Shown here: piece after piece, positions 27,401-39,407 of the stretch | Numbering within the stretch: the stretch's first letter is position 1 | Layout of the letters: every line of letters begins with the position of its first letter | NCBI GenBank assembly: GCA_020746105.1 | Contig: CM036632.1 | Coordinates: 3,720,001 to 3,784,000 of the forward strand | Origin: Trogon surrucura | Lineage: Eukaryota > Chordata > Aves > Trogoniformes > Trogonidae | Reading direction: 5' to 3' | Length of the DNA stretch: 64,000 nt | Notes under the pieces: model-generated | Seen by the model: only the letters and a program-made list of their open reading frames with translations | Told to the model about the DNA's origin: nothing | Database searches by the model: none | Translations under genes and position numbers: made by a program

Positions 27401-30311
27401 TGTCCCCGGGCATTTATTCTCTAGGCACCTTTTGTCCCTCCAGCTTTCATCAAAATCACAGATGCCAAATTTCCAGATTCCACGGAGAATTCGCCCACGT
27501 GGGAAGCCACTCGATGGGTTGGCCAACAGGTGGAGCTCTGCAGACCGGCTCCCTCCAAAGCACCGACTGCTTACAAGAGACCCGTTCCAAGAGCTGAAAC
27601 CCAGCAATTCTAAAATGATGCAAAAACCTCCAGCATCATTGTCTGCTTGCTGCCAGACCGCAGTCACAATCTCAAAATTTAGGTATCAGGCTAGGGTAGT
27701 TTTTTGTTAGATCTATCTTTACGTACCAATACAATCCTTACATTTTTTTCCATGCCTATTTAAGCTGTGACACACGAAAGAAACGTTTACCAAGAAAAAA
27801 AACAAATTTAAATAATAAAATGAAGCGTTTGATAAAGCTGTCGTTGCTCTTTCCTCCCCTATGCAATGAAGGATGTTTCTCAACTGGAAAGTCCTACTGC
27901 AACATTATTTTTCATCTTCTCCTTAAGATCCTTTTTTGAGATGCAGAGCGCAATCCTGAACTCTCCTGCCACAAAATTACATTTCAATGTTTTTCCATAA
28001 CTGCGTTCAGTATTAAAACCATTCCTTAAGGATGCAAACTGAAAAAAATTATAGATATGGAAAGAATATGTAGTAATGCCACGGTATTATTCACATATGG
28101 TCTACTTCAACAGAGGTGTATGCTTAAAAAGTTCAATTTTGAAGAGGCTGGTAGTCTGAAACCATAGTTAGATGACTCAGTTGAGCACAGCTTGTGAAAG
28201 AAGGGCCGTCCTGTTTCCCTCCACTTCTCTTGCCCACCCCAGCCCCCTGCTCCAGCACCGGTGAGGCGGGCTGATCCATGGCAAGTTCAGCTACTTAGCT
28301 TAGAAGAAAACTATGCAAAAAAAGGAGAATAATTCTCTTCCTGTAAGCAAACAGAAGCAGCTCGCCACAAATCTCTGAATGAAGACACAGAAGGGAAGAC
28401 AAGGGACGTTGTCCCTTGTGATCAGAAGCTGGAGATGCAGCAGCTGAATCACTCCTGTCAGAGGCAACAAGCAGTTTGATCAGTTTATCTCCTGTGTCTA
28501 ACCACAATTTAAGTCTACTCTTTGCAACAACCACAGCATTTAGTATTCCAAAGGTATACGCTATGCAGGAAAGCAGGGAGAGCTCTTTTCCCAAGTCATG
28601 AATATTTGGCTTCTAACACTAACAGGTACAAGTAAAATGCAGAGAAATGTCTCTGGAGAACAGCACGTCATTTGTAAATCCAGCCCAAGCAACTCTTCAC
28701 AAAAGAGCACATACAGTTGTGCTCTCTGACTGCAAGAACCAGATAAACCGAATAAAGTTCCTGCAAAACGCTCTTGGGCAGTTAGTTCTGCCCATTAGTG
28801 GGTTGAGAACAGAATAAAGGATACTGGTGTTTTGGGCAAGTGCTTGTATTAATTACTTCCATTTCCTTAGAGAATAAAGCGCTTATAAAAATATCACCAT
28901 GGAAAAAAATAGTAACATAAAAGACTACCATAGGACAATCACATTTTAAAAATAACACCTCGTGACTCACCGTGGCAGCTCTTCTTACATTCTCATTGCG
29001 GATCTCCAGATACTCTGGGCCTGCAGTAAAATGTGCTCTGTCCTAAGTCCAAGACTGACCACAACACATCTTTACCAAGTTCCTAACCTGATCTAGTTAA
29101 AGATGTCCCTGCTCTCTGCAGGGAGGTTGGACTAGATGGCCTTGAAAGGTCCCTTCCAACTCAACACATTCCGTGATTCTCTCATTCTACTGTTTTCAGA
29201 AACCACAAACCAACACAACAGTTATACACTTGATGAAGTTTTAACAGTAGCACTTGAAAGGGAGCAGCACGTATCACCAGGAGAGTTTGTGACACAACCA
29301 GATTATTTCAGTAGACTGAAAATTCATTCTCATGATGTCATTAGATGAAAAATAAGTAGTGGATAAGAACGAAAGGCTAAGTTACCCCACCAAAATGTCT
29401 GGAAATTAAATAGGCCTTTCCTTCCTAGCATTCACTGTATACACCACAGAAAAACACTGCAGAGCCCTCCACCAGCAGGAACACCAACCTATAAAAAGAT
29501 CTATTTACTCAACACTTGCAGATTCCCTGTTCACATTCGCGACTGGGGAAAACAGGGGGCGGAAAAGCTTCACGTCTGGCACAGCACAATCCTTTCTTAC
29601 CTGTAATGTGTCCATTGTGCTCCTTTAGCTCATGAGCCTTTACCCACTGGTTCCCACTCTTCTTGTAGATGTGGACTTCATGATTATTAGGGCTAATGGC
29701 AATCTCTTGAAGAAGAAAGAAAACAATCCAATAGTACCACAGGCTTTTTAATACCCAATGTTTTACTTGGAAAGACTGCCCAATCTAAAAACTGCATTCT
29801 CAAATTTCAGAGCATTACATGGTTTTGTAAACCAAGGGCCAACATCCCTGGATAAGCTCAAATATTACTGCACCGAAAGGCATTTGGAACATAACAGTTC
29901 ACATTATAGTAGGAAACTTGGCTATTAAAAGAAAGGGCTGGTTTGGGTCAAGAGGGTAAGGGCCAGGTTATTCTCATGAGGTGCAGACCAAGAGGCAAAG
30001 CTTTCTGGAACACAAGCAAGACCAGATTTGCTCAAGTGCCAGAATTCCAGTAGTGGGTTTAGAAAAGTCCAGATTTAGAAGATGTGTGCTTTTTTGATCG
30101 TAAGTGGAACACGTAACATGTAGCACTGTGTATTTAACCACACCTTCCCTAAGCGTGATCCAGAACATCACAAGATCACAAGCCGACAGCAAAGAGAAAA
30201 TGGCAACTGAAAAAAATATTAACATTTTAAAATAACGTATTACTTACGCGTACGGTCTCTGTTCCACGCATGGCAGGTGATTGGCTCTAGTAAAAACTGA
30301 TGTAGAGACAT
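18480..30311 (-). CDS. ARPC1A: ARPC1A, actin-related protein 2/3 complex subunit 1A (WD40), complete
   Basis: WD40 propeller subunit of Arp2/3, alternative to ARPC1B in otherwise identical complexes. Coding exons on the minus strand: 30311-30248, 29705-29601, 27275-27053, 25385-25278, 22002-21790, 20690-20615, 20409-20216, 19477-19387 and 18518-18480 (stop TAA). All have GT-AG borders and correct phase, giving 370 aa starting [20 protein letters not shown] and ending [12 protein letters not shown]. Blades include [20 protein letters not shown] and [16 protein letters not shown]. The protruding helix region reads [18 protein letters not shown]. Exon lengths match ARPC1B exactly except in two exons (213 versus 207 bases and 194 versus 197), showing a tandem duplicate origin. 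Introns are long and AT-rich. The ATG exon carries 23 untranslated bases (acceptor at 30335-30336). Identity is secure. Confidence 0.98.
29115..29189 (+). mobile_element. CR1 retroposon 3' tail fragment (plus orientation)
   Basis: Reads forward as a CR1 3' end: GGTTGGACTAGATGGCCTTG, AAAGGTCCCTTCCAACTCAA, then the octamer-like tail TCCGTGATTCTCTCATTCT. It lies in the ARPC1A intron between exons 29705-29601 and 27275-27053. Unlike the other CR1 tails it is in plus orientation, antisense to ARPC1A. Confidence 0.85.
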
Positions 30312-32947
30312 TCCGAGTTAAAGATATTCCTATGCTGTAAAAATTGAAAAAGCTGAAAGGCGTAAAATTGAAAACAAAATGCTTCAAACTTAGGTAGTTT
30401 GTATTAAAACAAAGTCAGCCGTCAATATTTAGAAGGTTGTTTCAGGTCAGTATTACAATTTACTTACAGAAGACCACAACTTACTCAGATTAAATACATT
30501 AAAGCTGCTAAAGAGCTGCCTTTGCCATATGCCCTGTGATCCTCGCCAGGCCGACGAATTTTAACCGTCCTGCTTACTCCAGCTAACTGCAATTCCCCTA
30601 AAAGCCATTTACAGTTGCTTCTTAGTGCATCCTCACAGACAAGAGAGCAGGTTCTTCAGAAACCGAACAAACCTAGTAATTTTACTACAGAAATAGAATA
30701 CTTGAAAAAAAATAATCATCTAGGGACATAGCTCAGGGAATTGATTTATGATCCCAATCCTGACAGGCATTGAGGCTCACAGGCAGCACTACAATATTTT
30801 CCTCCTTCTTTTTCAGGAGGTTAAATTGGTATGTCCATAACACTGATATGTAACTGTAATTTGCTGTATTATTTAATAAAGCCATTTATACGTATCCTAG
30901 GAAAAACTAACATTAGTGATTAATTAATTACTAATTTCTTCAGATTAGTTCTAGCACAAAACTGTTTTATAGCTAGGCTTTTGCCCCCATGAGATTCAGA
31001 CACTAAAAGAACCAGCTGAATCATTCTAGTTTGTAAGTATTTTAACTTTTTTAAAACAAAAAAGCTAGATACTTAGCTTTTTCTTTAACTTAGGACTGCT
31101 ATAGGAGACAGTGCTGCACATCTGCAACTGGAGGCGCGTCGATCAGCAATTACAAAGTTGTTTAAAATCCCTATCTTGCTGTATATCCTGTATTAATTAA
31201 GTGCATCATAAAAGACGGAAGGTAACACCATAAAACCTAAAGGTCACCTGTGAAAACTCAAATGTGTGTAGTTCAATACACGCAACTTGGCTTTGTCAAT
31301 TCCTCCCATTCATCCCACTCATTTTCACAGCGATATACCCTTGGCTGGTGGCTCAGTGTCTCTTCACCCCTGCATATACATCTAAAAAGAATGATCTCTG
31401 CGGTGTCATTCCAAGACATCCACACCCATTATAGCCTGAAATTACAACATACCCAACATGGTTACGTTAGCAGAGGGTGGAGGCTTCAGGACAAGGTAGG
31501 AATTTGGAAGCAAACAGGAAACGAACGGCAGCCCAACAGAAACTCGGGAGTGAATGAAAGATAAGAATGTTCTTACGGAGCTTTGCAATTACTATCACAC
31601 CACTAGTTTAACAAACATGCTGAACTTTGGAGCAGAGATGATACAGTACTTCAGCAATGCAAACAGCTGGACAGACTTTTTTGTTCTTTCCTTTTCTTTT
31701 TTTTAAGAAATGAAGCACAGCTATTTTAAAGAAATACAACTTATGATTATATTTCAAATATAACTTCTAACTACATGAGTTTTAAATCCAGTTCATAATT
31801 TTAACCAGCATGACTTTCATGGTTCTTCCAATAGTCGTATTCTATCAATCAAATGAAGCTATTAAATATATGCAGCCCTCAACATAATTAATTACTTTTA
31901 TATGAATGTGAAAACGTTGACACAATCCATGTCACCCTTGACCTTGGACAGCCACGATTTGAGATTCCGTGTGTTAATATAAGCAAAACCCAACTGCAAA
32001 TTGCTTTTTCCACGACCTTGCTTTAGCACATGCCAACATTCAGTAGCAGTACATTTCCATATACAGGAAAAGTTGAAGAGCTGCTCTACCAACAAGGAAT
32101 GCTCAGCCTTTTCTACTCTTTCCGAAATAAAATGTAAAAATAACCAGTCTCCCCTCCCCAAGGAACGCAGCTATTTTGAAACACTTTCTAATACAACCCC
32201 GGTATTTTCTTCACAGATTTGCACTACATGTACATGATGTAGTCCCATCTTAACTTCTAGTTCAGAGATTTTTATTAACCTACATGTTTTTCCCAAAGCC
32301 AGCCTAGACAAGCAATATGATCCATTCCTTTCCATTCATTGAGTTTCCTGAGCACTGTAACTTGTAGCAAGCAACCGTTTCTCACTTTGGTTTGGTAACA
32401 AACTCATAAAAACCAGTATGATGATAACCTCAGAAAAGCACTACTATTTGTGTCATCTGATAGTTGCAGTGCTATTTTCTTTGGGAAGGGAAATGTTAAT
32501 GAAGTCTTCCAGTTCTATTTATTCCTTAAGAATACATACACAAAATCAAACTCCCATTTCACTAGGAAAAAACACAACTGGCTCTACAATTCCTGAGACA
32601 ATTCATATGTAATAAACTCCTCAATACCCTCCTGTCAGCCAACCTCAGAATCTCACAAAGGGAAGATATGATAACTTTGTTAGCCAAGTACTTAACACAG
32701 TTATCCCTGATCTCTTTCTCAAATGCAAAGAAATTGTCCTTGAGTTTCACTATTTGTTTTTTTTAAAGGACAAAAAAACCCCAGGAAATCTTGCACCTTT
32801 TTATTGCAGGAGTTCCTTCAGTATTAAGACTGAAAAGATCAAGGTTGGGAAGTATAGGATTGTAAGGAGTGAGAAATAAGTGGTGAAAGGCCATCCCAGG
32901 GCAGGCAACTAGCAAAGACAGAGAGTCAGAAGTGGATACAGCATGCA

Positions 32948-32967
32948 TGTGTGTGAGAGAGAGAGAA
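32948..32967. repeat. (GA)n microsatellite
   Basis: Short perfect run GTGTGTGAGAGAGAGAGAAA in ARPC1A intron 1. Confidence 0.8.
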
Positions 32968-33615
32968 AAGGATATTTTTAATCCCTGCCTAATTTCAGAG
33001 CACCAACATCACCTTCAAACATCTGCAAGAGAAGTTCTGATAACTAACGACCGCCTCCTACTACTGTCATTCCCTTCCAAGTCACCTGGAACAGCCTTCC
33101 CCCCAAGAGGGTGACTCCTCACAGGCAAGCCTAGTGACACAGGACACCATTAGCATTACAAAGCCGACCGGTTTGGGACGGATTGCGGGTTGCGGGCCTG
33201 CCCCTCGCTGATAACACAGGTGCACGGAGCTGCTGCAGAGGCCGCGGCGGGGCTAGAGGCAAGGCAGGGCAGGAAGGCAGGGCAGGAGGCACGGCCAAGG
33301 GCAGGCGGCAGGGCAGGGGCAGGAGAGAGGGCCTCGCCGAGGCCCCATCCACCCCCCGACCCCCGTGCGCCCTCGTCCCTCCGGGGTGCCCACCGCCTCA
33401 CCCTCGGCAGGGCGCCTCCAGCCCCCGCCCCGGGCAGGGCCCGCCACTCGCCGGGCAGGCCGGGGCTGAGGTGACTCCCCGCCGCCATCTCCTCAGCCCC
33501 GGCGGGCCTGCAGCCTCACCCCCCGCTCCTCCTCCCCGCTCCAATCCCTTCTCGGGGCGGGGGCAGGGCGGCCCAGCGGCGCGGCGGACAGCCTCCCCCC
33601 GGCGCGGGCACTCAC

Positions 33616-33697
33616 CTGAGGCGGGCGGGCGGGCGGGAGGGGAGCGGGACTCGCGGACTCTGGTCAGTCAACGCGACTCCGCTCCGGGCGGCGGGAG
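33616..33697 (-). promoter_or_regulatory. ARPC1A: ARPC1A untranslated exon 1 and core promoter
   Basis: A consensus donor CTCAG|GTGAGT on the minus strand ends a non-coding exon at 33616; the next exon begins at 30334 in the 5' UTR. The minus-strand block TCGCGTTGACTGACCAGAGT at 33657-33676 is nearly identical to the block in ARPC1B exon 1 at a similar distance from the donor. The transcription start is inferred to be close to it. Confidence 0.65.
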
Positions 33698-33795
33698 AGG
33701 GAGCGGCCGGTTCGGCGGAGGCCGAGGGGAAGGGGAGGGGGTGGAAGGGGGGGGGGAAACCCCGGCACTGACAAGGGAGCCAGGAAACGCGCCTC

Positions 33796-33905
33796 TGCGC
33801 CTGCGCCGCCGCCCGCCGGCCGCCCCGCCTACTGCGCCTGCGCTGCGGGCTCTGGGGAGGGCGGGGGGAGCGCGCGCACGGGAGGGAGCCGCCCTGCGCC
33901 TGCGC
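33796..33905. promoter_or_regulatory. Three NRF1-like TGCGCCTGCGC sites in the ARPC1A promoter
   Basis: The 11-mer TGCGCCTGCGC occurs exactly at 33796-33806, 33833-33843 and 33895-33905. It differs by one base from the NRF1 palindrome TGCGCATGCGC. All lie 100-220 bases upstream of the likely ARPC1A start. Confidence 0.5.
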
Positions 33906-34135
33906 GGCGGGAGGGCTGGGGCGAGGCGGCGCGCGCCGTGCCCGCGCCTCACACAAAGGCGGGCGGGGGCGGCGGGAGCGCGCGCGGGGCGGCGGTCGGC
34001 GTCCGCTGCCTCAGGGGCGGGAGCGGGAGGGGTTTGCCCGCGGCCGGGAGGGGCTCTCGGTTATCGCGGGGAAGGTTTAATTTTTGATTTTTTTTAAAAA
34101 TTTTCTTTTTTTTTTGTCGTCACTGGTGCTTTGTA

Positions 34136-34862
34136 TCCATAGAATCCTGAAATCGTTTCGGTTGGAAGAGACCTTTAAAGATCGTTGAGTCTGACCGTTA
34201 ACACAGCGCTGCCAAGCTCGGCGCTGAACCATGGCCCTGAGCACATCTTCGGTGTCTGTGAAATATCTCCAGGGGCAGTGACTCCACCGCCTCCCTGGGC
34301 AGCCGGTTGCAGTGCTTGGCAACACTTTTGGTGAAGACATTTTTCCTAATGTCTAACCTAAACCCCCCTGGCACAACTTGAGGCCATTTCCTCTTGTCCT
34401 GTCACTTGTTCCTTGAGGAAGAGACCAACCCCACCTTGCTACAGCTGCCTGCCAGGGAGTTTAGAGAGCACGAAGGTCTCCCCTCGGCCTCCTTTTTTCC
34501 AGTTCCCTCAGCCGCTCCTCATCACACTTGTTCTCCAGACCCTTCCCCAGCTTCGTTGCCCTTCTCTGGATGTGCTCCAGCCCCTCAATGTCCATCTTGT
34601 CACAAGGGGCCCAAAACCGAGCACAGGATCCGAGGTGCCGCCTCACCAGTGCCACGTACAGGACCCTCCTCCTCTTGGCCACGCTACTCCTGATCCAGGC
34701 CCAGATGCCGTTGGCCTTGGCCACCTGGGCACACCACTGGCTCGTCTTCAGTGCCCAGGTCCTTTTCCAGAGGCAGCTTTCCAGCCATTCCTCCTCAAGC
34801 CTGTAGCACTACCTGGGGTTGTTGTGACCTGAGACCCAGCATTTGGCTTTGTTAAACCTCAT
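34136..34862 (-). mobile_element. CR1 LINE, long 3' fragment
   Basis: From TCCATAGAATCCTGAAATCG through TTTCGGTTGGAAGAGACCTT, CCTCCCTGGGCAGCC, CCATTTCCTCTTGTCCTGTC, GGATGTGCTCCAGCCCCTCA and GTTAAACCTCATGCAATTG, this is a continuous CR1 3' UTR/ORF2 copy in minus orientation. It begins only 60 bases outside the ARPC1A CpG island and is the longest CR1 fragment in the window. Confidence 0.93.
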
Positions 34863-35229
34863 GCAATTGCGGCTAAAGCTGGAGGATGGAAGGCAGGCGC
34901 TCTCCACGGAGGACAACGGTCCTTTCCTAACATATGCAAATCCTGTAGGACCTTCCCTACCTGGCTGGAATAGAGGAAGAAGTGCATTTGGAGTACTTGG
35001 CCCTACTCTTAACCCCGCTGAGGAGCTGCTCGCTGTTTGGGGTCTCACGTTTTGGCTCCTGTAAAACTTCAAACTCCGTTGCTTGTGAAGTTTTGTGAGC
35101 TCAAGTACAACAATAACCTCTGAAAGAAACCACGACAAGTCTGGGGAAATAGGGAGAGATTAGTGACTCCCAGATATACTGAGGAGTAATAGAGTAGTGA
35201 GTTTAATTTTGAGTCTGAGAGAAAATAAA

Positions 35230-36350
35230 CAATTTATAAGCAGCTAGAAGGAAACAAGAAGGTGGATGCTAGCCAGTATGGCTTTGTCGTGAATGAATTG
35301 AGCCAATCTAATTTCCTTTTCTGGCAGCATAGCAAGGCTTGCAGATAAGGGAGAAGCAGTATATGTCATATATCTTGATTTTCAGTAGAGCTCCTGACAC
35401 TGGCTTGCAGGATATTCTAATAATAAACTGGGAAACCAGTTTAGATGATACCACTCTAAGGGAGTTGCGAAACTGGTAGAGGAAAAATGTATTTGATATC
35501 AGTGCTCACGTAGGGAATTACCCCCTGGTACATTACTCATCCATGGTGAAATAAAGAATGTAATTACTGCATTTGAAGATGAGATCAAGTCTGAAGGCAG
35601 GATAAACACAGGCATAGAACTAGGGTTCAAAATGGGAGTTTTGTGTAAGAAATAGGATGGGGGTCTGCGGCAGGTGCACTGCTGTATGCTTTAACGTAAT
35701 CCCCGTCAGAATTTTCCAGGACTCGACAGAATTGCGCAGCTGCTGTACTGCAGGAAAGGAGGGAGGGCCTGTAGCGGGTTGTATGCTGAGTCCATAATGT
35801 CTTGCTGTTGCAGAAGAGGCAAGTAGGAAAATGCTAGTAACGCCTGCACAGAAATCCCACTCTGCTGAGCTGTGCTAGAAGACTATGTCCAGTCTTGGGC
35901 TCTGCACAAGAAAAATATGGCTGATTTGGAGAAAAAATGACGATAATGGTCCAGGTCTTTGAGCACATGACTTTTGCTGAACCTGTTGAGGACAGAAAAG
36001 TGAGGAAAGACGTGGGAAGTCTTCAAATAAATAAAAGGTTGCCGCTATGAGGAAAGGAACGCTTTGTTCTCTTATGTCCACTGGGAGTAAGGTGAGAAGT
36101 CATAAACTAAGATAACAGCAAGGCAGATCTGGGTTAGAGTGAAAAAAATTACAAGTGATTCCTTTGAAGTAGTCAAGCCCTGCATTGGACTGACTTGACA
36201 GGATGTCGAGCTCTTCTTCGTGGTTTTTAAGAATGGATCAGACGAGTATTTGTCAGAATGGCAAAAGTGCAGTACAAGATCTTGCATTCGGGAGCGAGGC
36301 TTGAGTTGATGGTCTCCTAAATCGGTGTTACTCTGGTTCTGTAACTGTGA
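35230..36350 (+). mobile_element. Old degenerate LINE (CR1-like) fragment
   Basis: Plus-strand signatures of a decayed CR1-type reverse transcriptase end: GATGCTAGCCAGTATGGCTT, then a CATATATCTTGATTTTCAG segment (RT motif V-Y-L-D-F-S), then GTGGTTTTTAAGAATGGATC with AGACGAGTATTTGTCAGAAT, and a tail TTGCATTCGGGAGC...TTGAGTTGATGGTCTCC like the common LINE 3' end. It has many stops and is much older than the neighbouring CR1. The family assignment is tentative. Confidence 0.5.
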
Positions 36351-38776
36351 GAAATCTAATCATTGCAGCCCTTATTGGCTTAACAATAAAAACTCGATCA
36401 GATGTGCAGATTAAAGGTATGCAACTAGGCCAAGTAAAATTACGTAACAGGAATGAAATTCCGCTTAAGTATGGTTTTATGTTTACAAAATCATTTTCAC
36501 CAGATGGAGTGGAAGTATCTAAATGAGAAATTCTGCAGAGCTCTTAAGCATTAAAAGCTAAGGCTCCGTCTCTAGCGAAGCTTTCCGGAGAATTTTCTGC
36601 CGTTATTCCTGTTTTATTGCTGATACAACTATGCTGTGCTAATCCAGAAAGGATGCCAATGTTTGTGAGATTAAGGCCTCAGAAGCAAGGCTGAATTGAG
36701 TAGTTTAGATGCAGTCTGATCTTAAGACACACATGAAAAAAAATTAAACCGGGACATCCTCTTGCAGCGGATGCATGCAGATGGGTAGCAGCTAGTCAAA
36801 AAGCTGTCTTTTGGAAGAAGGCTGTTATACATACAAACAGGTAATTGCACATGAAAATACTTGCCTTGAGAGGCATTTTAGATGTGCATTGGCCACCCCA
36901 GTATTTGAAAATACAGCAGTTCCCAGCCCAATGTCACATCATGCCTGGTGTTTAAAAGTAAGATGTAACAGATATGGTTTTTCTTCCCCTAGTTGAATCC
37001 CCTCCTTCTCTAGAACTGCCATCTAGATCACAGTAACTTGTTAAAATCAGTTTTCCTCGAAGATATTCTTGATTTATCAAGAACAGTGCCTTAAGATTAG
37101 ATAAAGCCACTGATGATATAAGTAACTGCAAATTTGGGATTTTGAAGCAGGAAAGACAATGTATCCCAACATCCTGCTTTTTTCTACGTAATACTGCGTC
37201 CCCCTTCCAGCTCCTGTTTTAACTTTACGTGGAATGTGTGCAACTGTCATAATCCAGAAGGAGAAGGAAGGAAGTCTGCTCCCACTGTGCTCAGCTTGAC
37301 CAGACTTTTACTGGGCAGTCTTCTTGCATGCTGGCTTTCTCAGTAATGGTGAGCTTGATACGACAGCTTTCCCCCAGCGCCAGAGGAGATCTGTGCTGAA
37401 GCAGGTAGGAGCCTGTGTGCTCAGGCTGGCAGGCCCCCAGGCTCAGGCTCTAAATGACCATGTTTGGAGCAAAGTGTAAAGTGTGTGACATCTGGCAGCA
37501 TCTGCACTCTGCTAGCCCGCTTTTCAAAGGTCGCGTGCCTAAATGCATTTGTTCCAGTTGTCCAAGCAGGTCTTGGTGAGCAACGGCGGGGTGTTTGGAT
37601 GACACTGGTGTTTTACTCTGGCTCCTACAGAAAATTATTAATAGAAAAGAAGCAGGTCTTTATCACCACTTTTTTAGGTTATGACAGCAAAATTCTATGT
37701 TGGCGTTAACATTGGCTGATTCAAGGCACTCGCTTAATGGTCAGCCCTTTTCTCCTTAACTTGGAAAATCCCAAATCTGTGTTGGCAGAGTTCCTTTTCA
37801 AGTTGTGTTGGATATCTTCCATCTTTCCAGGTATACGTGACAAGTATATTTGCAAGCTTTACAGGTCTGACATGCAGATAATTCTTCTGTCTGCAGATCA
37901 CTGCGCACTTTTTCTACCTTCCAGTCTTTCTCCCAGGTAGGTCGTTTCTTGATACCTCAGACCTGTTTTTTTAATCAGTACTAGAACAATTTTTAGATGG
38001 GCAACTCTTGGCAAGATGTACAGCGCTCTGGAAGAAAAGAGGAGACTGAGGCTGGGTCACAGGAGAATGTTATTTACCTTTCAAAATCTTGCTAAGGAAG
38101 AAGGTAGAAATGCTATAATGCCTATGCATGTTTGATAAGCAATGGTGTGCAGCCCCTTGTTTTAGCCCCAGGGGGAGGAGGAGAGGGAGTAGGAATTGGG
38201 TTTGTATAATTTTGGTTCCTGTCTTCCCTACTGGAGTGTACAGAAGTGTCCTGGATTTCCATGCCAGGATGAGGTGGGCTTTTTTCCTAAGAGAGATCTT
38301 TGCAATTTTGATGCCCTTGAGAAAAGATTTAGCCCTTAAATGTTCATCCCTTTGGGATGCAGCTCTTTTCCCCTTTCTGTTTTACTATCAGCAAAAACAC
38401 ATCTGTACTAACCATTAGCCATTTCAGAACTTATCTCGGTACGTAAATAGATTTGTGGAATATCTCTGTTCCCTTTTGTAGGGAACTGCGTGAGTCAGCT
38501 GGGGTTAAGAACACACCTATGTTTTCCTCATCTCCATCCCACACCCTTTTCTGCTCTAATAAATTTATGGCAGGTGGGTTCAAACTTGCGAGCTCCGGCT
38601 TCAGGGTCTATTTCTGAGCTGCTGACGCAGGGGAAAGATTGAGGCACTTGGATAAACTCCCCAGAAAGTGAGCCCTTTGCTTCCTGAGACGTGATGCCTG
38701 GTGCACAGTTTGTTTAGAGCTGATTCACCCATCCCATCTCCCTCTCCTCTGCAGCACTGGGTTCATGAATGGTCTT
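36351..38776. other. Intergenic, nothing recognised
   Basis: No coding, RNA or repeat feature could be supported on either strand. Open frames are short and have no family resemblance. Confidence 0.4.
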
Positions 38777-38975
38777 CACAGAATGACAGATTGGTGGGAG
38801 TTGGAAGGGACCTCTGAAGATGATCTCGTCCAACTCCCCTTCCAGACCAGGATCACCCAGAGGAGATCACACAGGAACATGTCCAGGTGGGTCTTCCTGT
38901 ACTTGGCCAGGCTCTGGTTAGCCTGTTCCCGTACCAGAAGTGGTTTGATTTAATTAGAAAAATCTTTACACTGGG
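38777..38975 (-). mobile_element. CR1 retroposon 3' fragment
   Basis: CACAGAATGACAGATTGGTG, GGAGTTGGAAGGGACCTCTG, CCAGGATCACCCAGAGGAGA and AGGTGGGTCTTCCTGTACTT mark a CR1 3' end in minus orientation. Confidence 0.85.
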
Positions 38976-39147
38976 AAAAACTGCCCTGGAACATGCCCGA
39001 TATCTGTGCATAACAACATCAAGGTGAAGAGTACAGCCATGACCCTAAAGAATGGTAGTTAATAGGCATTTTTTAAATTGTGTGTTCATGTCCGTGCACA
39101 TGAATGACAAAATACCCCTGGCGAGCACACAGTATGACTGTGTGATC

Positions 39148-39200
39148 ATAGGTTGGCTCAAATTGGAAGGAACCCATCAGGATCATAGTGTCCAACTCCC
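39148..39200 (-). mobile_element. Short CR1 3' fragment
   Basis: ATCATAGGTTGGCTCAAATT, GGAAGGAACCCATCAGGATC and TCCAACTCCCAAGCA resemble a diverged CR1 tail. It lies just beyond the last recognised MYH16 remnant. Confidence 0.6.
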
Positions 39201-39339
39201 AAGCAATGAAACAGCGAGCTGGAGCAGGGAATATGTACAGCCTCCTCAGCTTGCCTCTTCCACGTTTATGGCTTGTTCTGCATGTGTTACTTGGGTTTGT
39301 ATCCATCTCTTGTGGAAAGCAGGCTTCTCTAGAGGCCTC

Positions 39340-39407
39340 TTGTGTAGAATTTTCAGTCTCCACGTGAGTTTCACTTTGGAGTCTAGCTCTATTTCCACTT
39401 CTGTAAT
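39340..39407 (-). pseudogene. MYH16: MYH16 remnant: distal rod exon (ITEVEIELDS / HVET)
   Basis: After an acceptor TTTTCAG the minus strand reads ITEVEIELDS in one frame and then HVETENSTQ in another, corresponding to the rod segment with ELD...QHVET in myosins. The change of frame marks a frameshift. A 217-codon open frame across this region (39073-39726) is accidental and includes only the second part. Confidence 0.6.

Larger units (their letters stand above)
33180..34075. promoter_or_regulatory. ARPC1A: CpG island spanning the ARPC1A promoter and first exon
   Basis: Nearly 900 bases of very GC-rich sequence with abundant undepleted CpGs, contrasting with AT-rich flanks, and ending abruptly at an AT-rich tract near 34075. 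It covers the start of intron 1, the untranslated exon 1 and the upstream promoter of ARPC1A. Long open frames here (up to 304 codons on the plus strand) reflect GC content and lack recognisable domains. A near-match to a YY1 site (GCCGCCATCT) lies at 33481-33490. Confidence 0.88.

Noticed and set aside
33183-34097. 304-codon plus-strand open frame in the ARPC1A CpG island.
   Set aside because: Composition is almost only Gly, Ala, Arg and Pro from GC-rich DNA. It is antisense to the promoter and exon 1, and no family is recognised.
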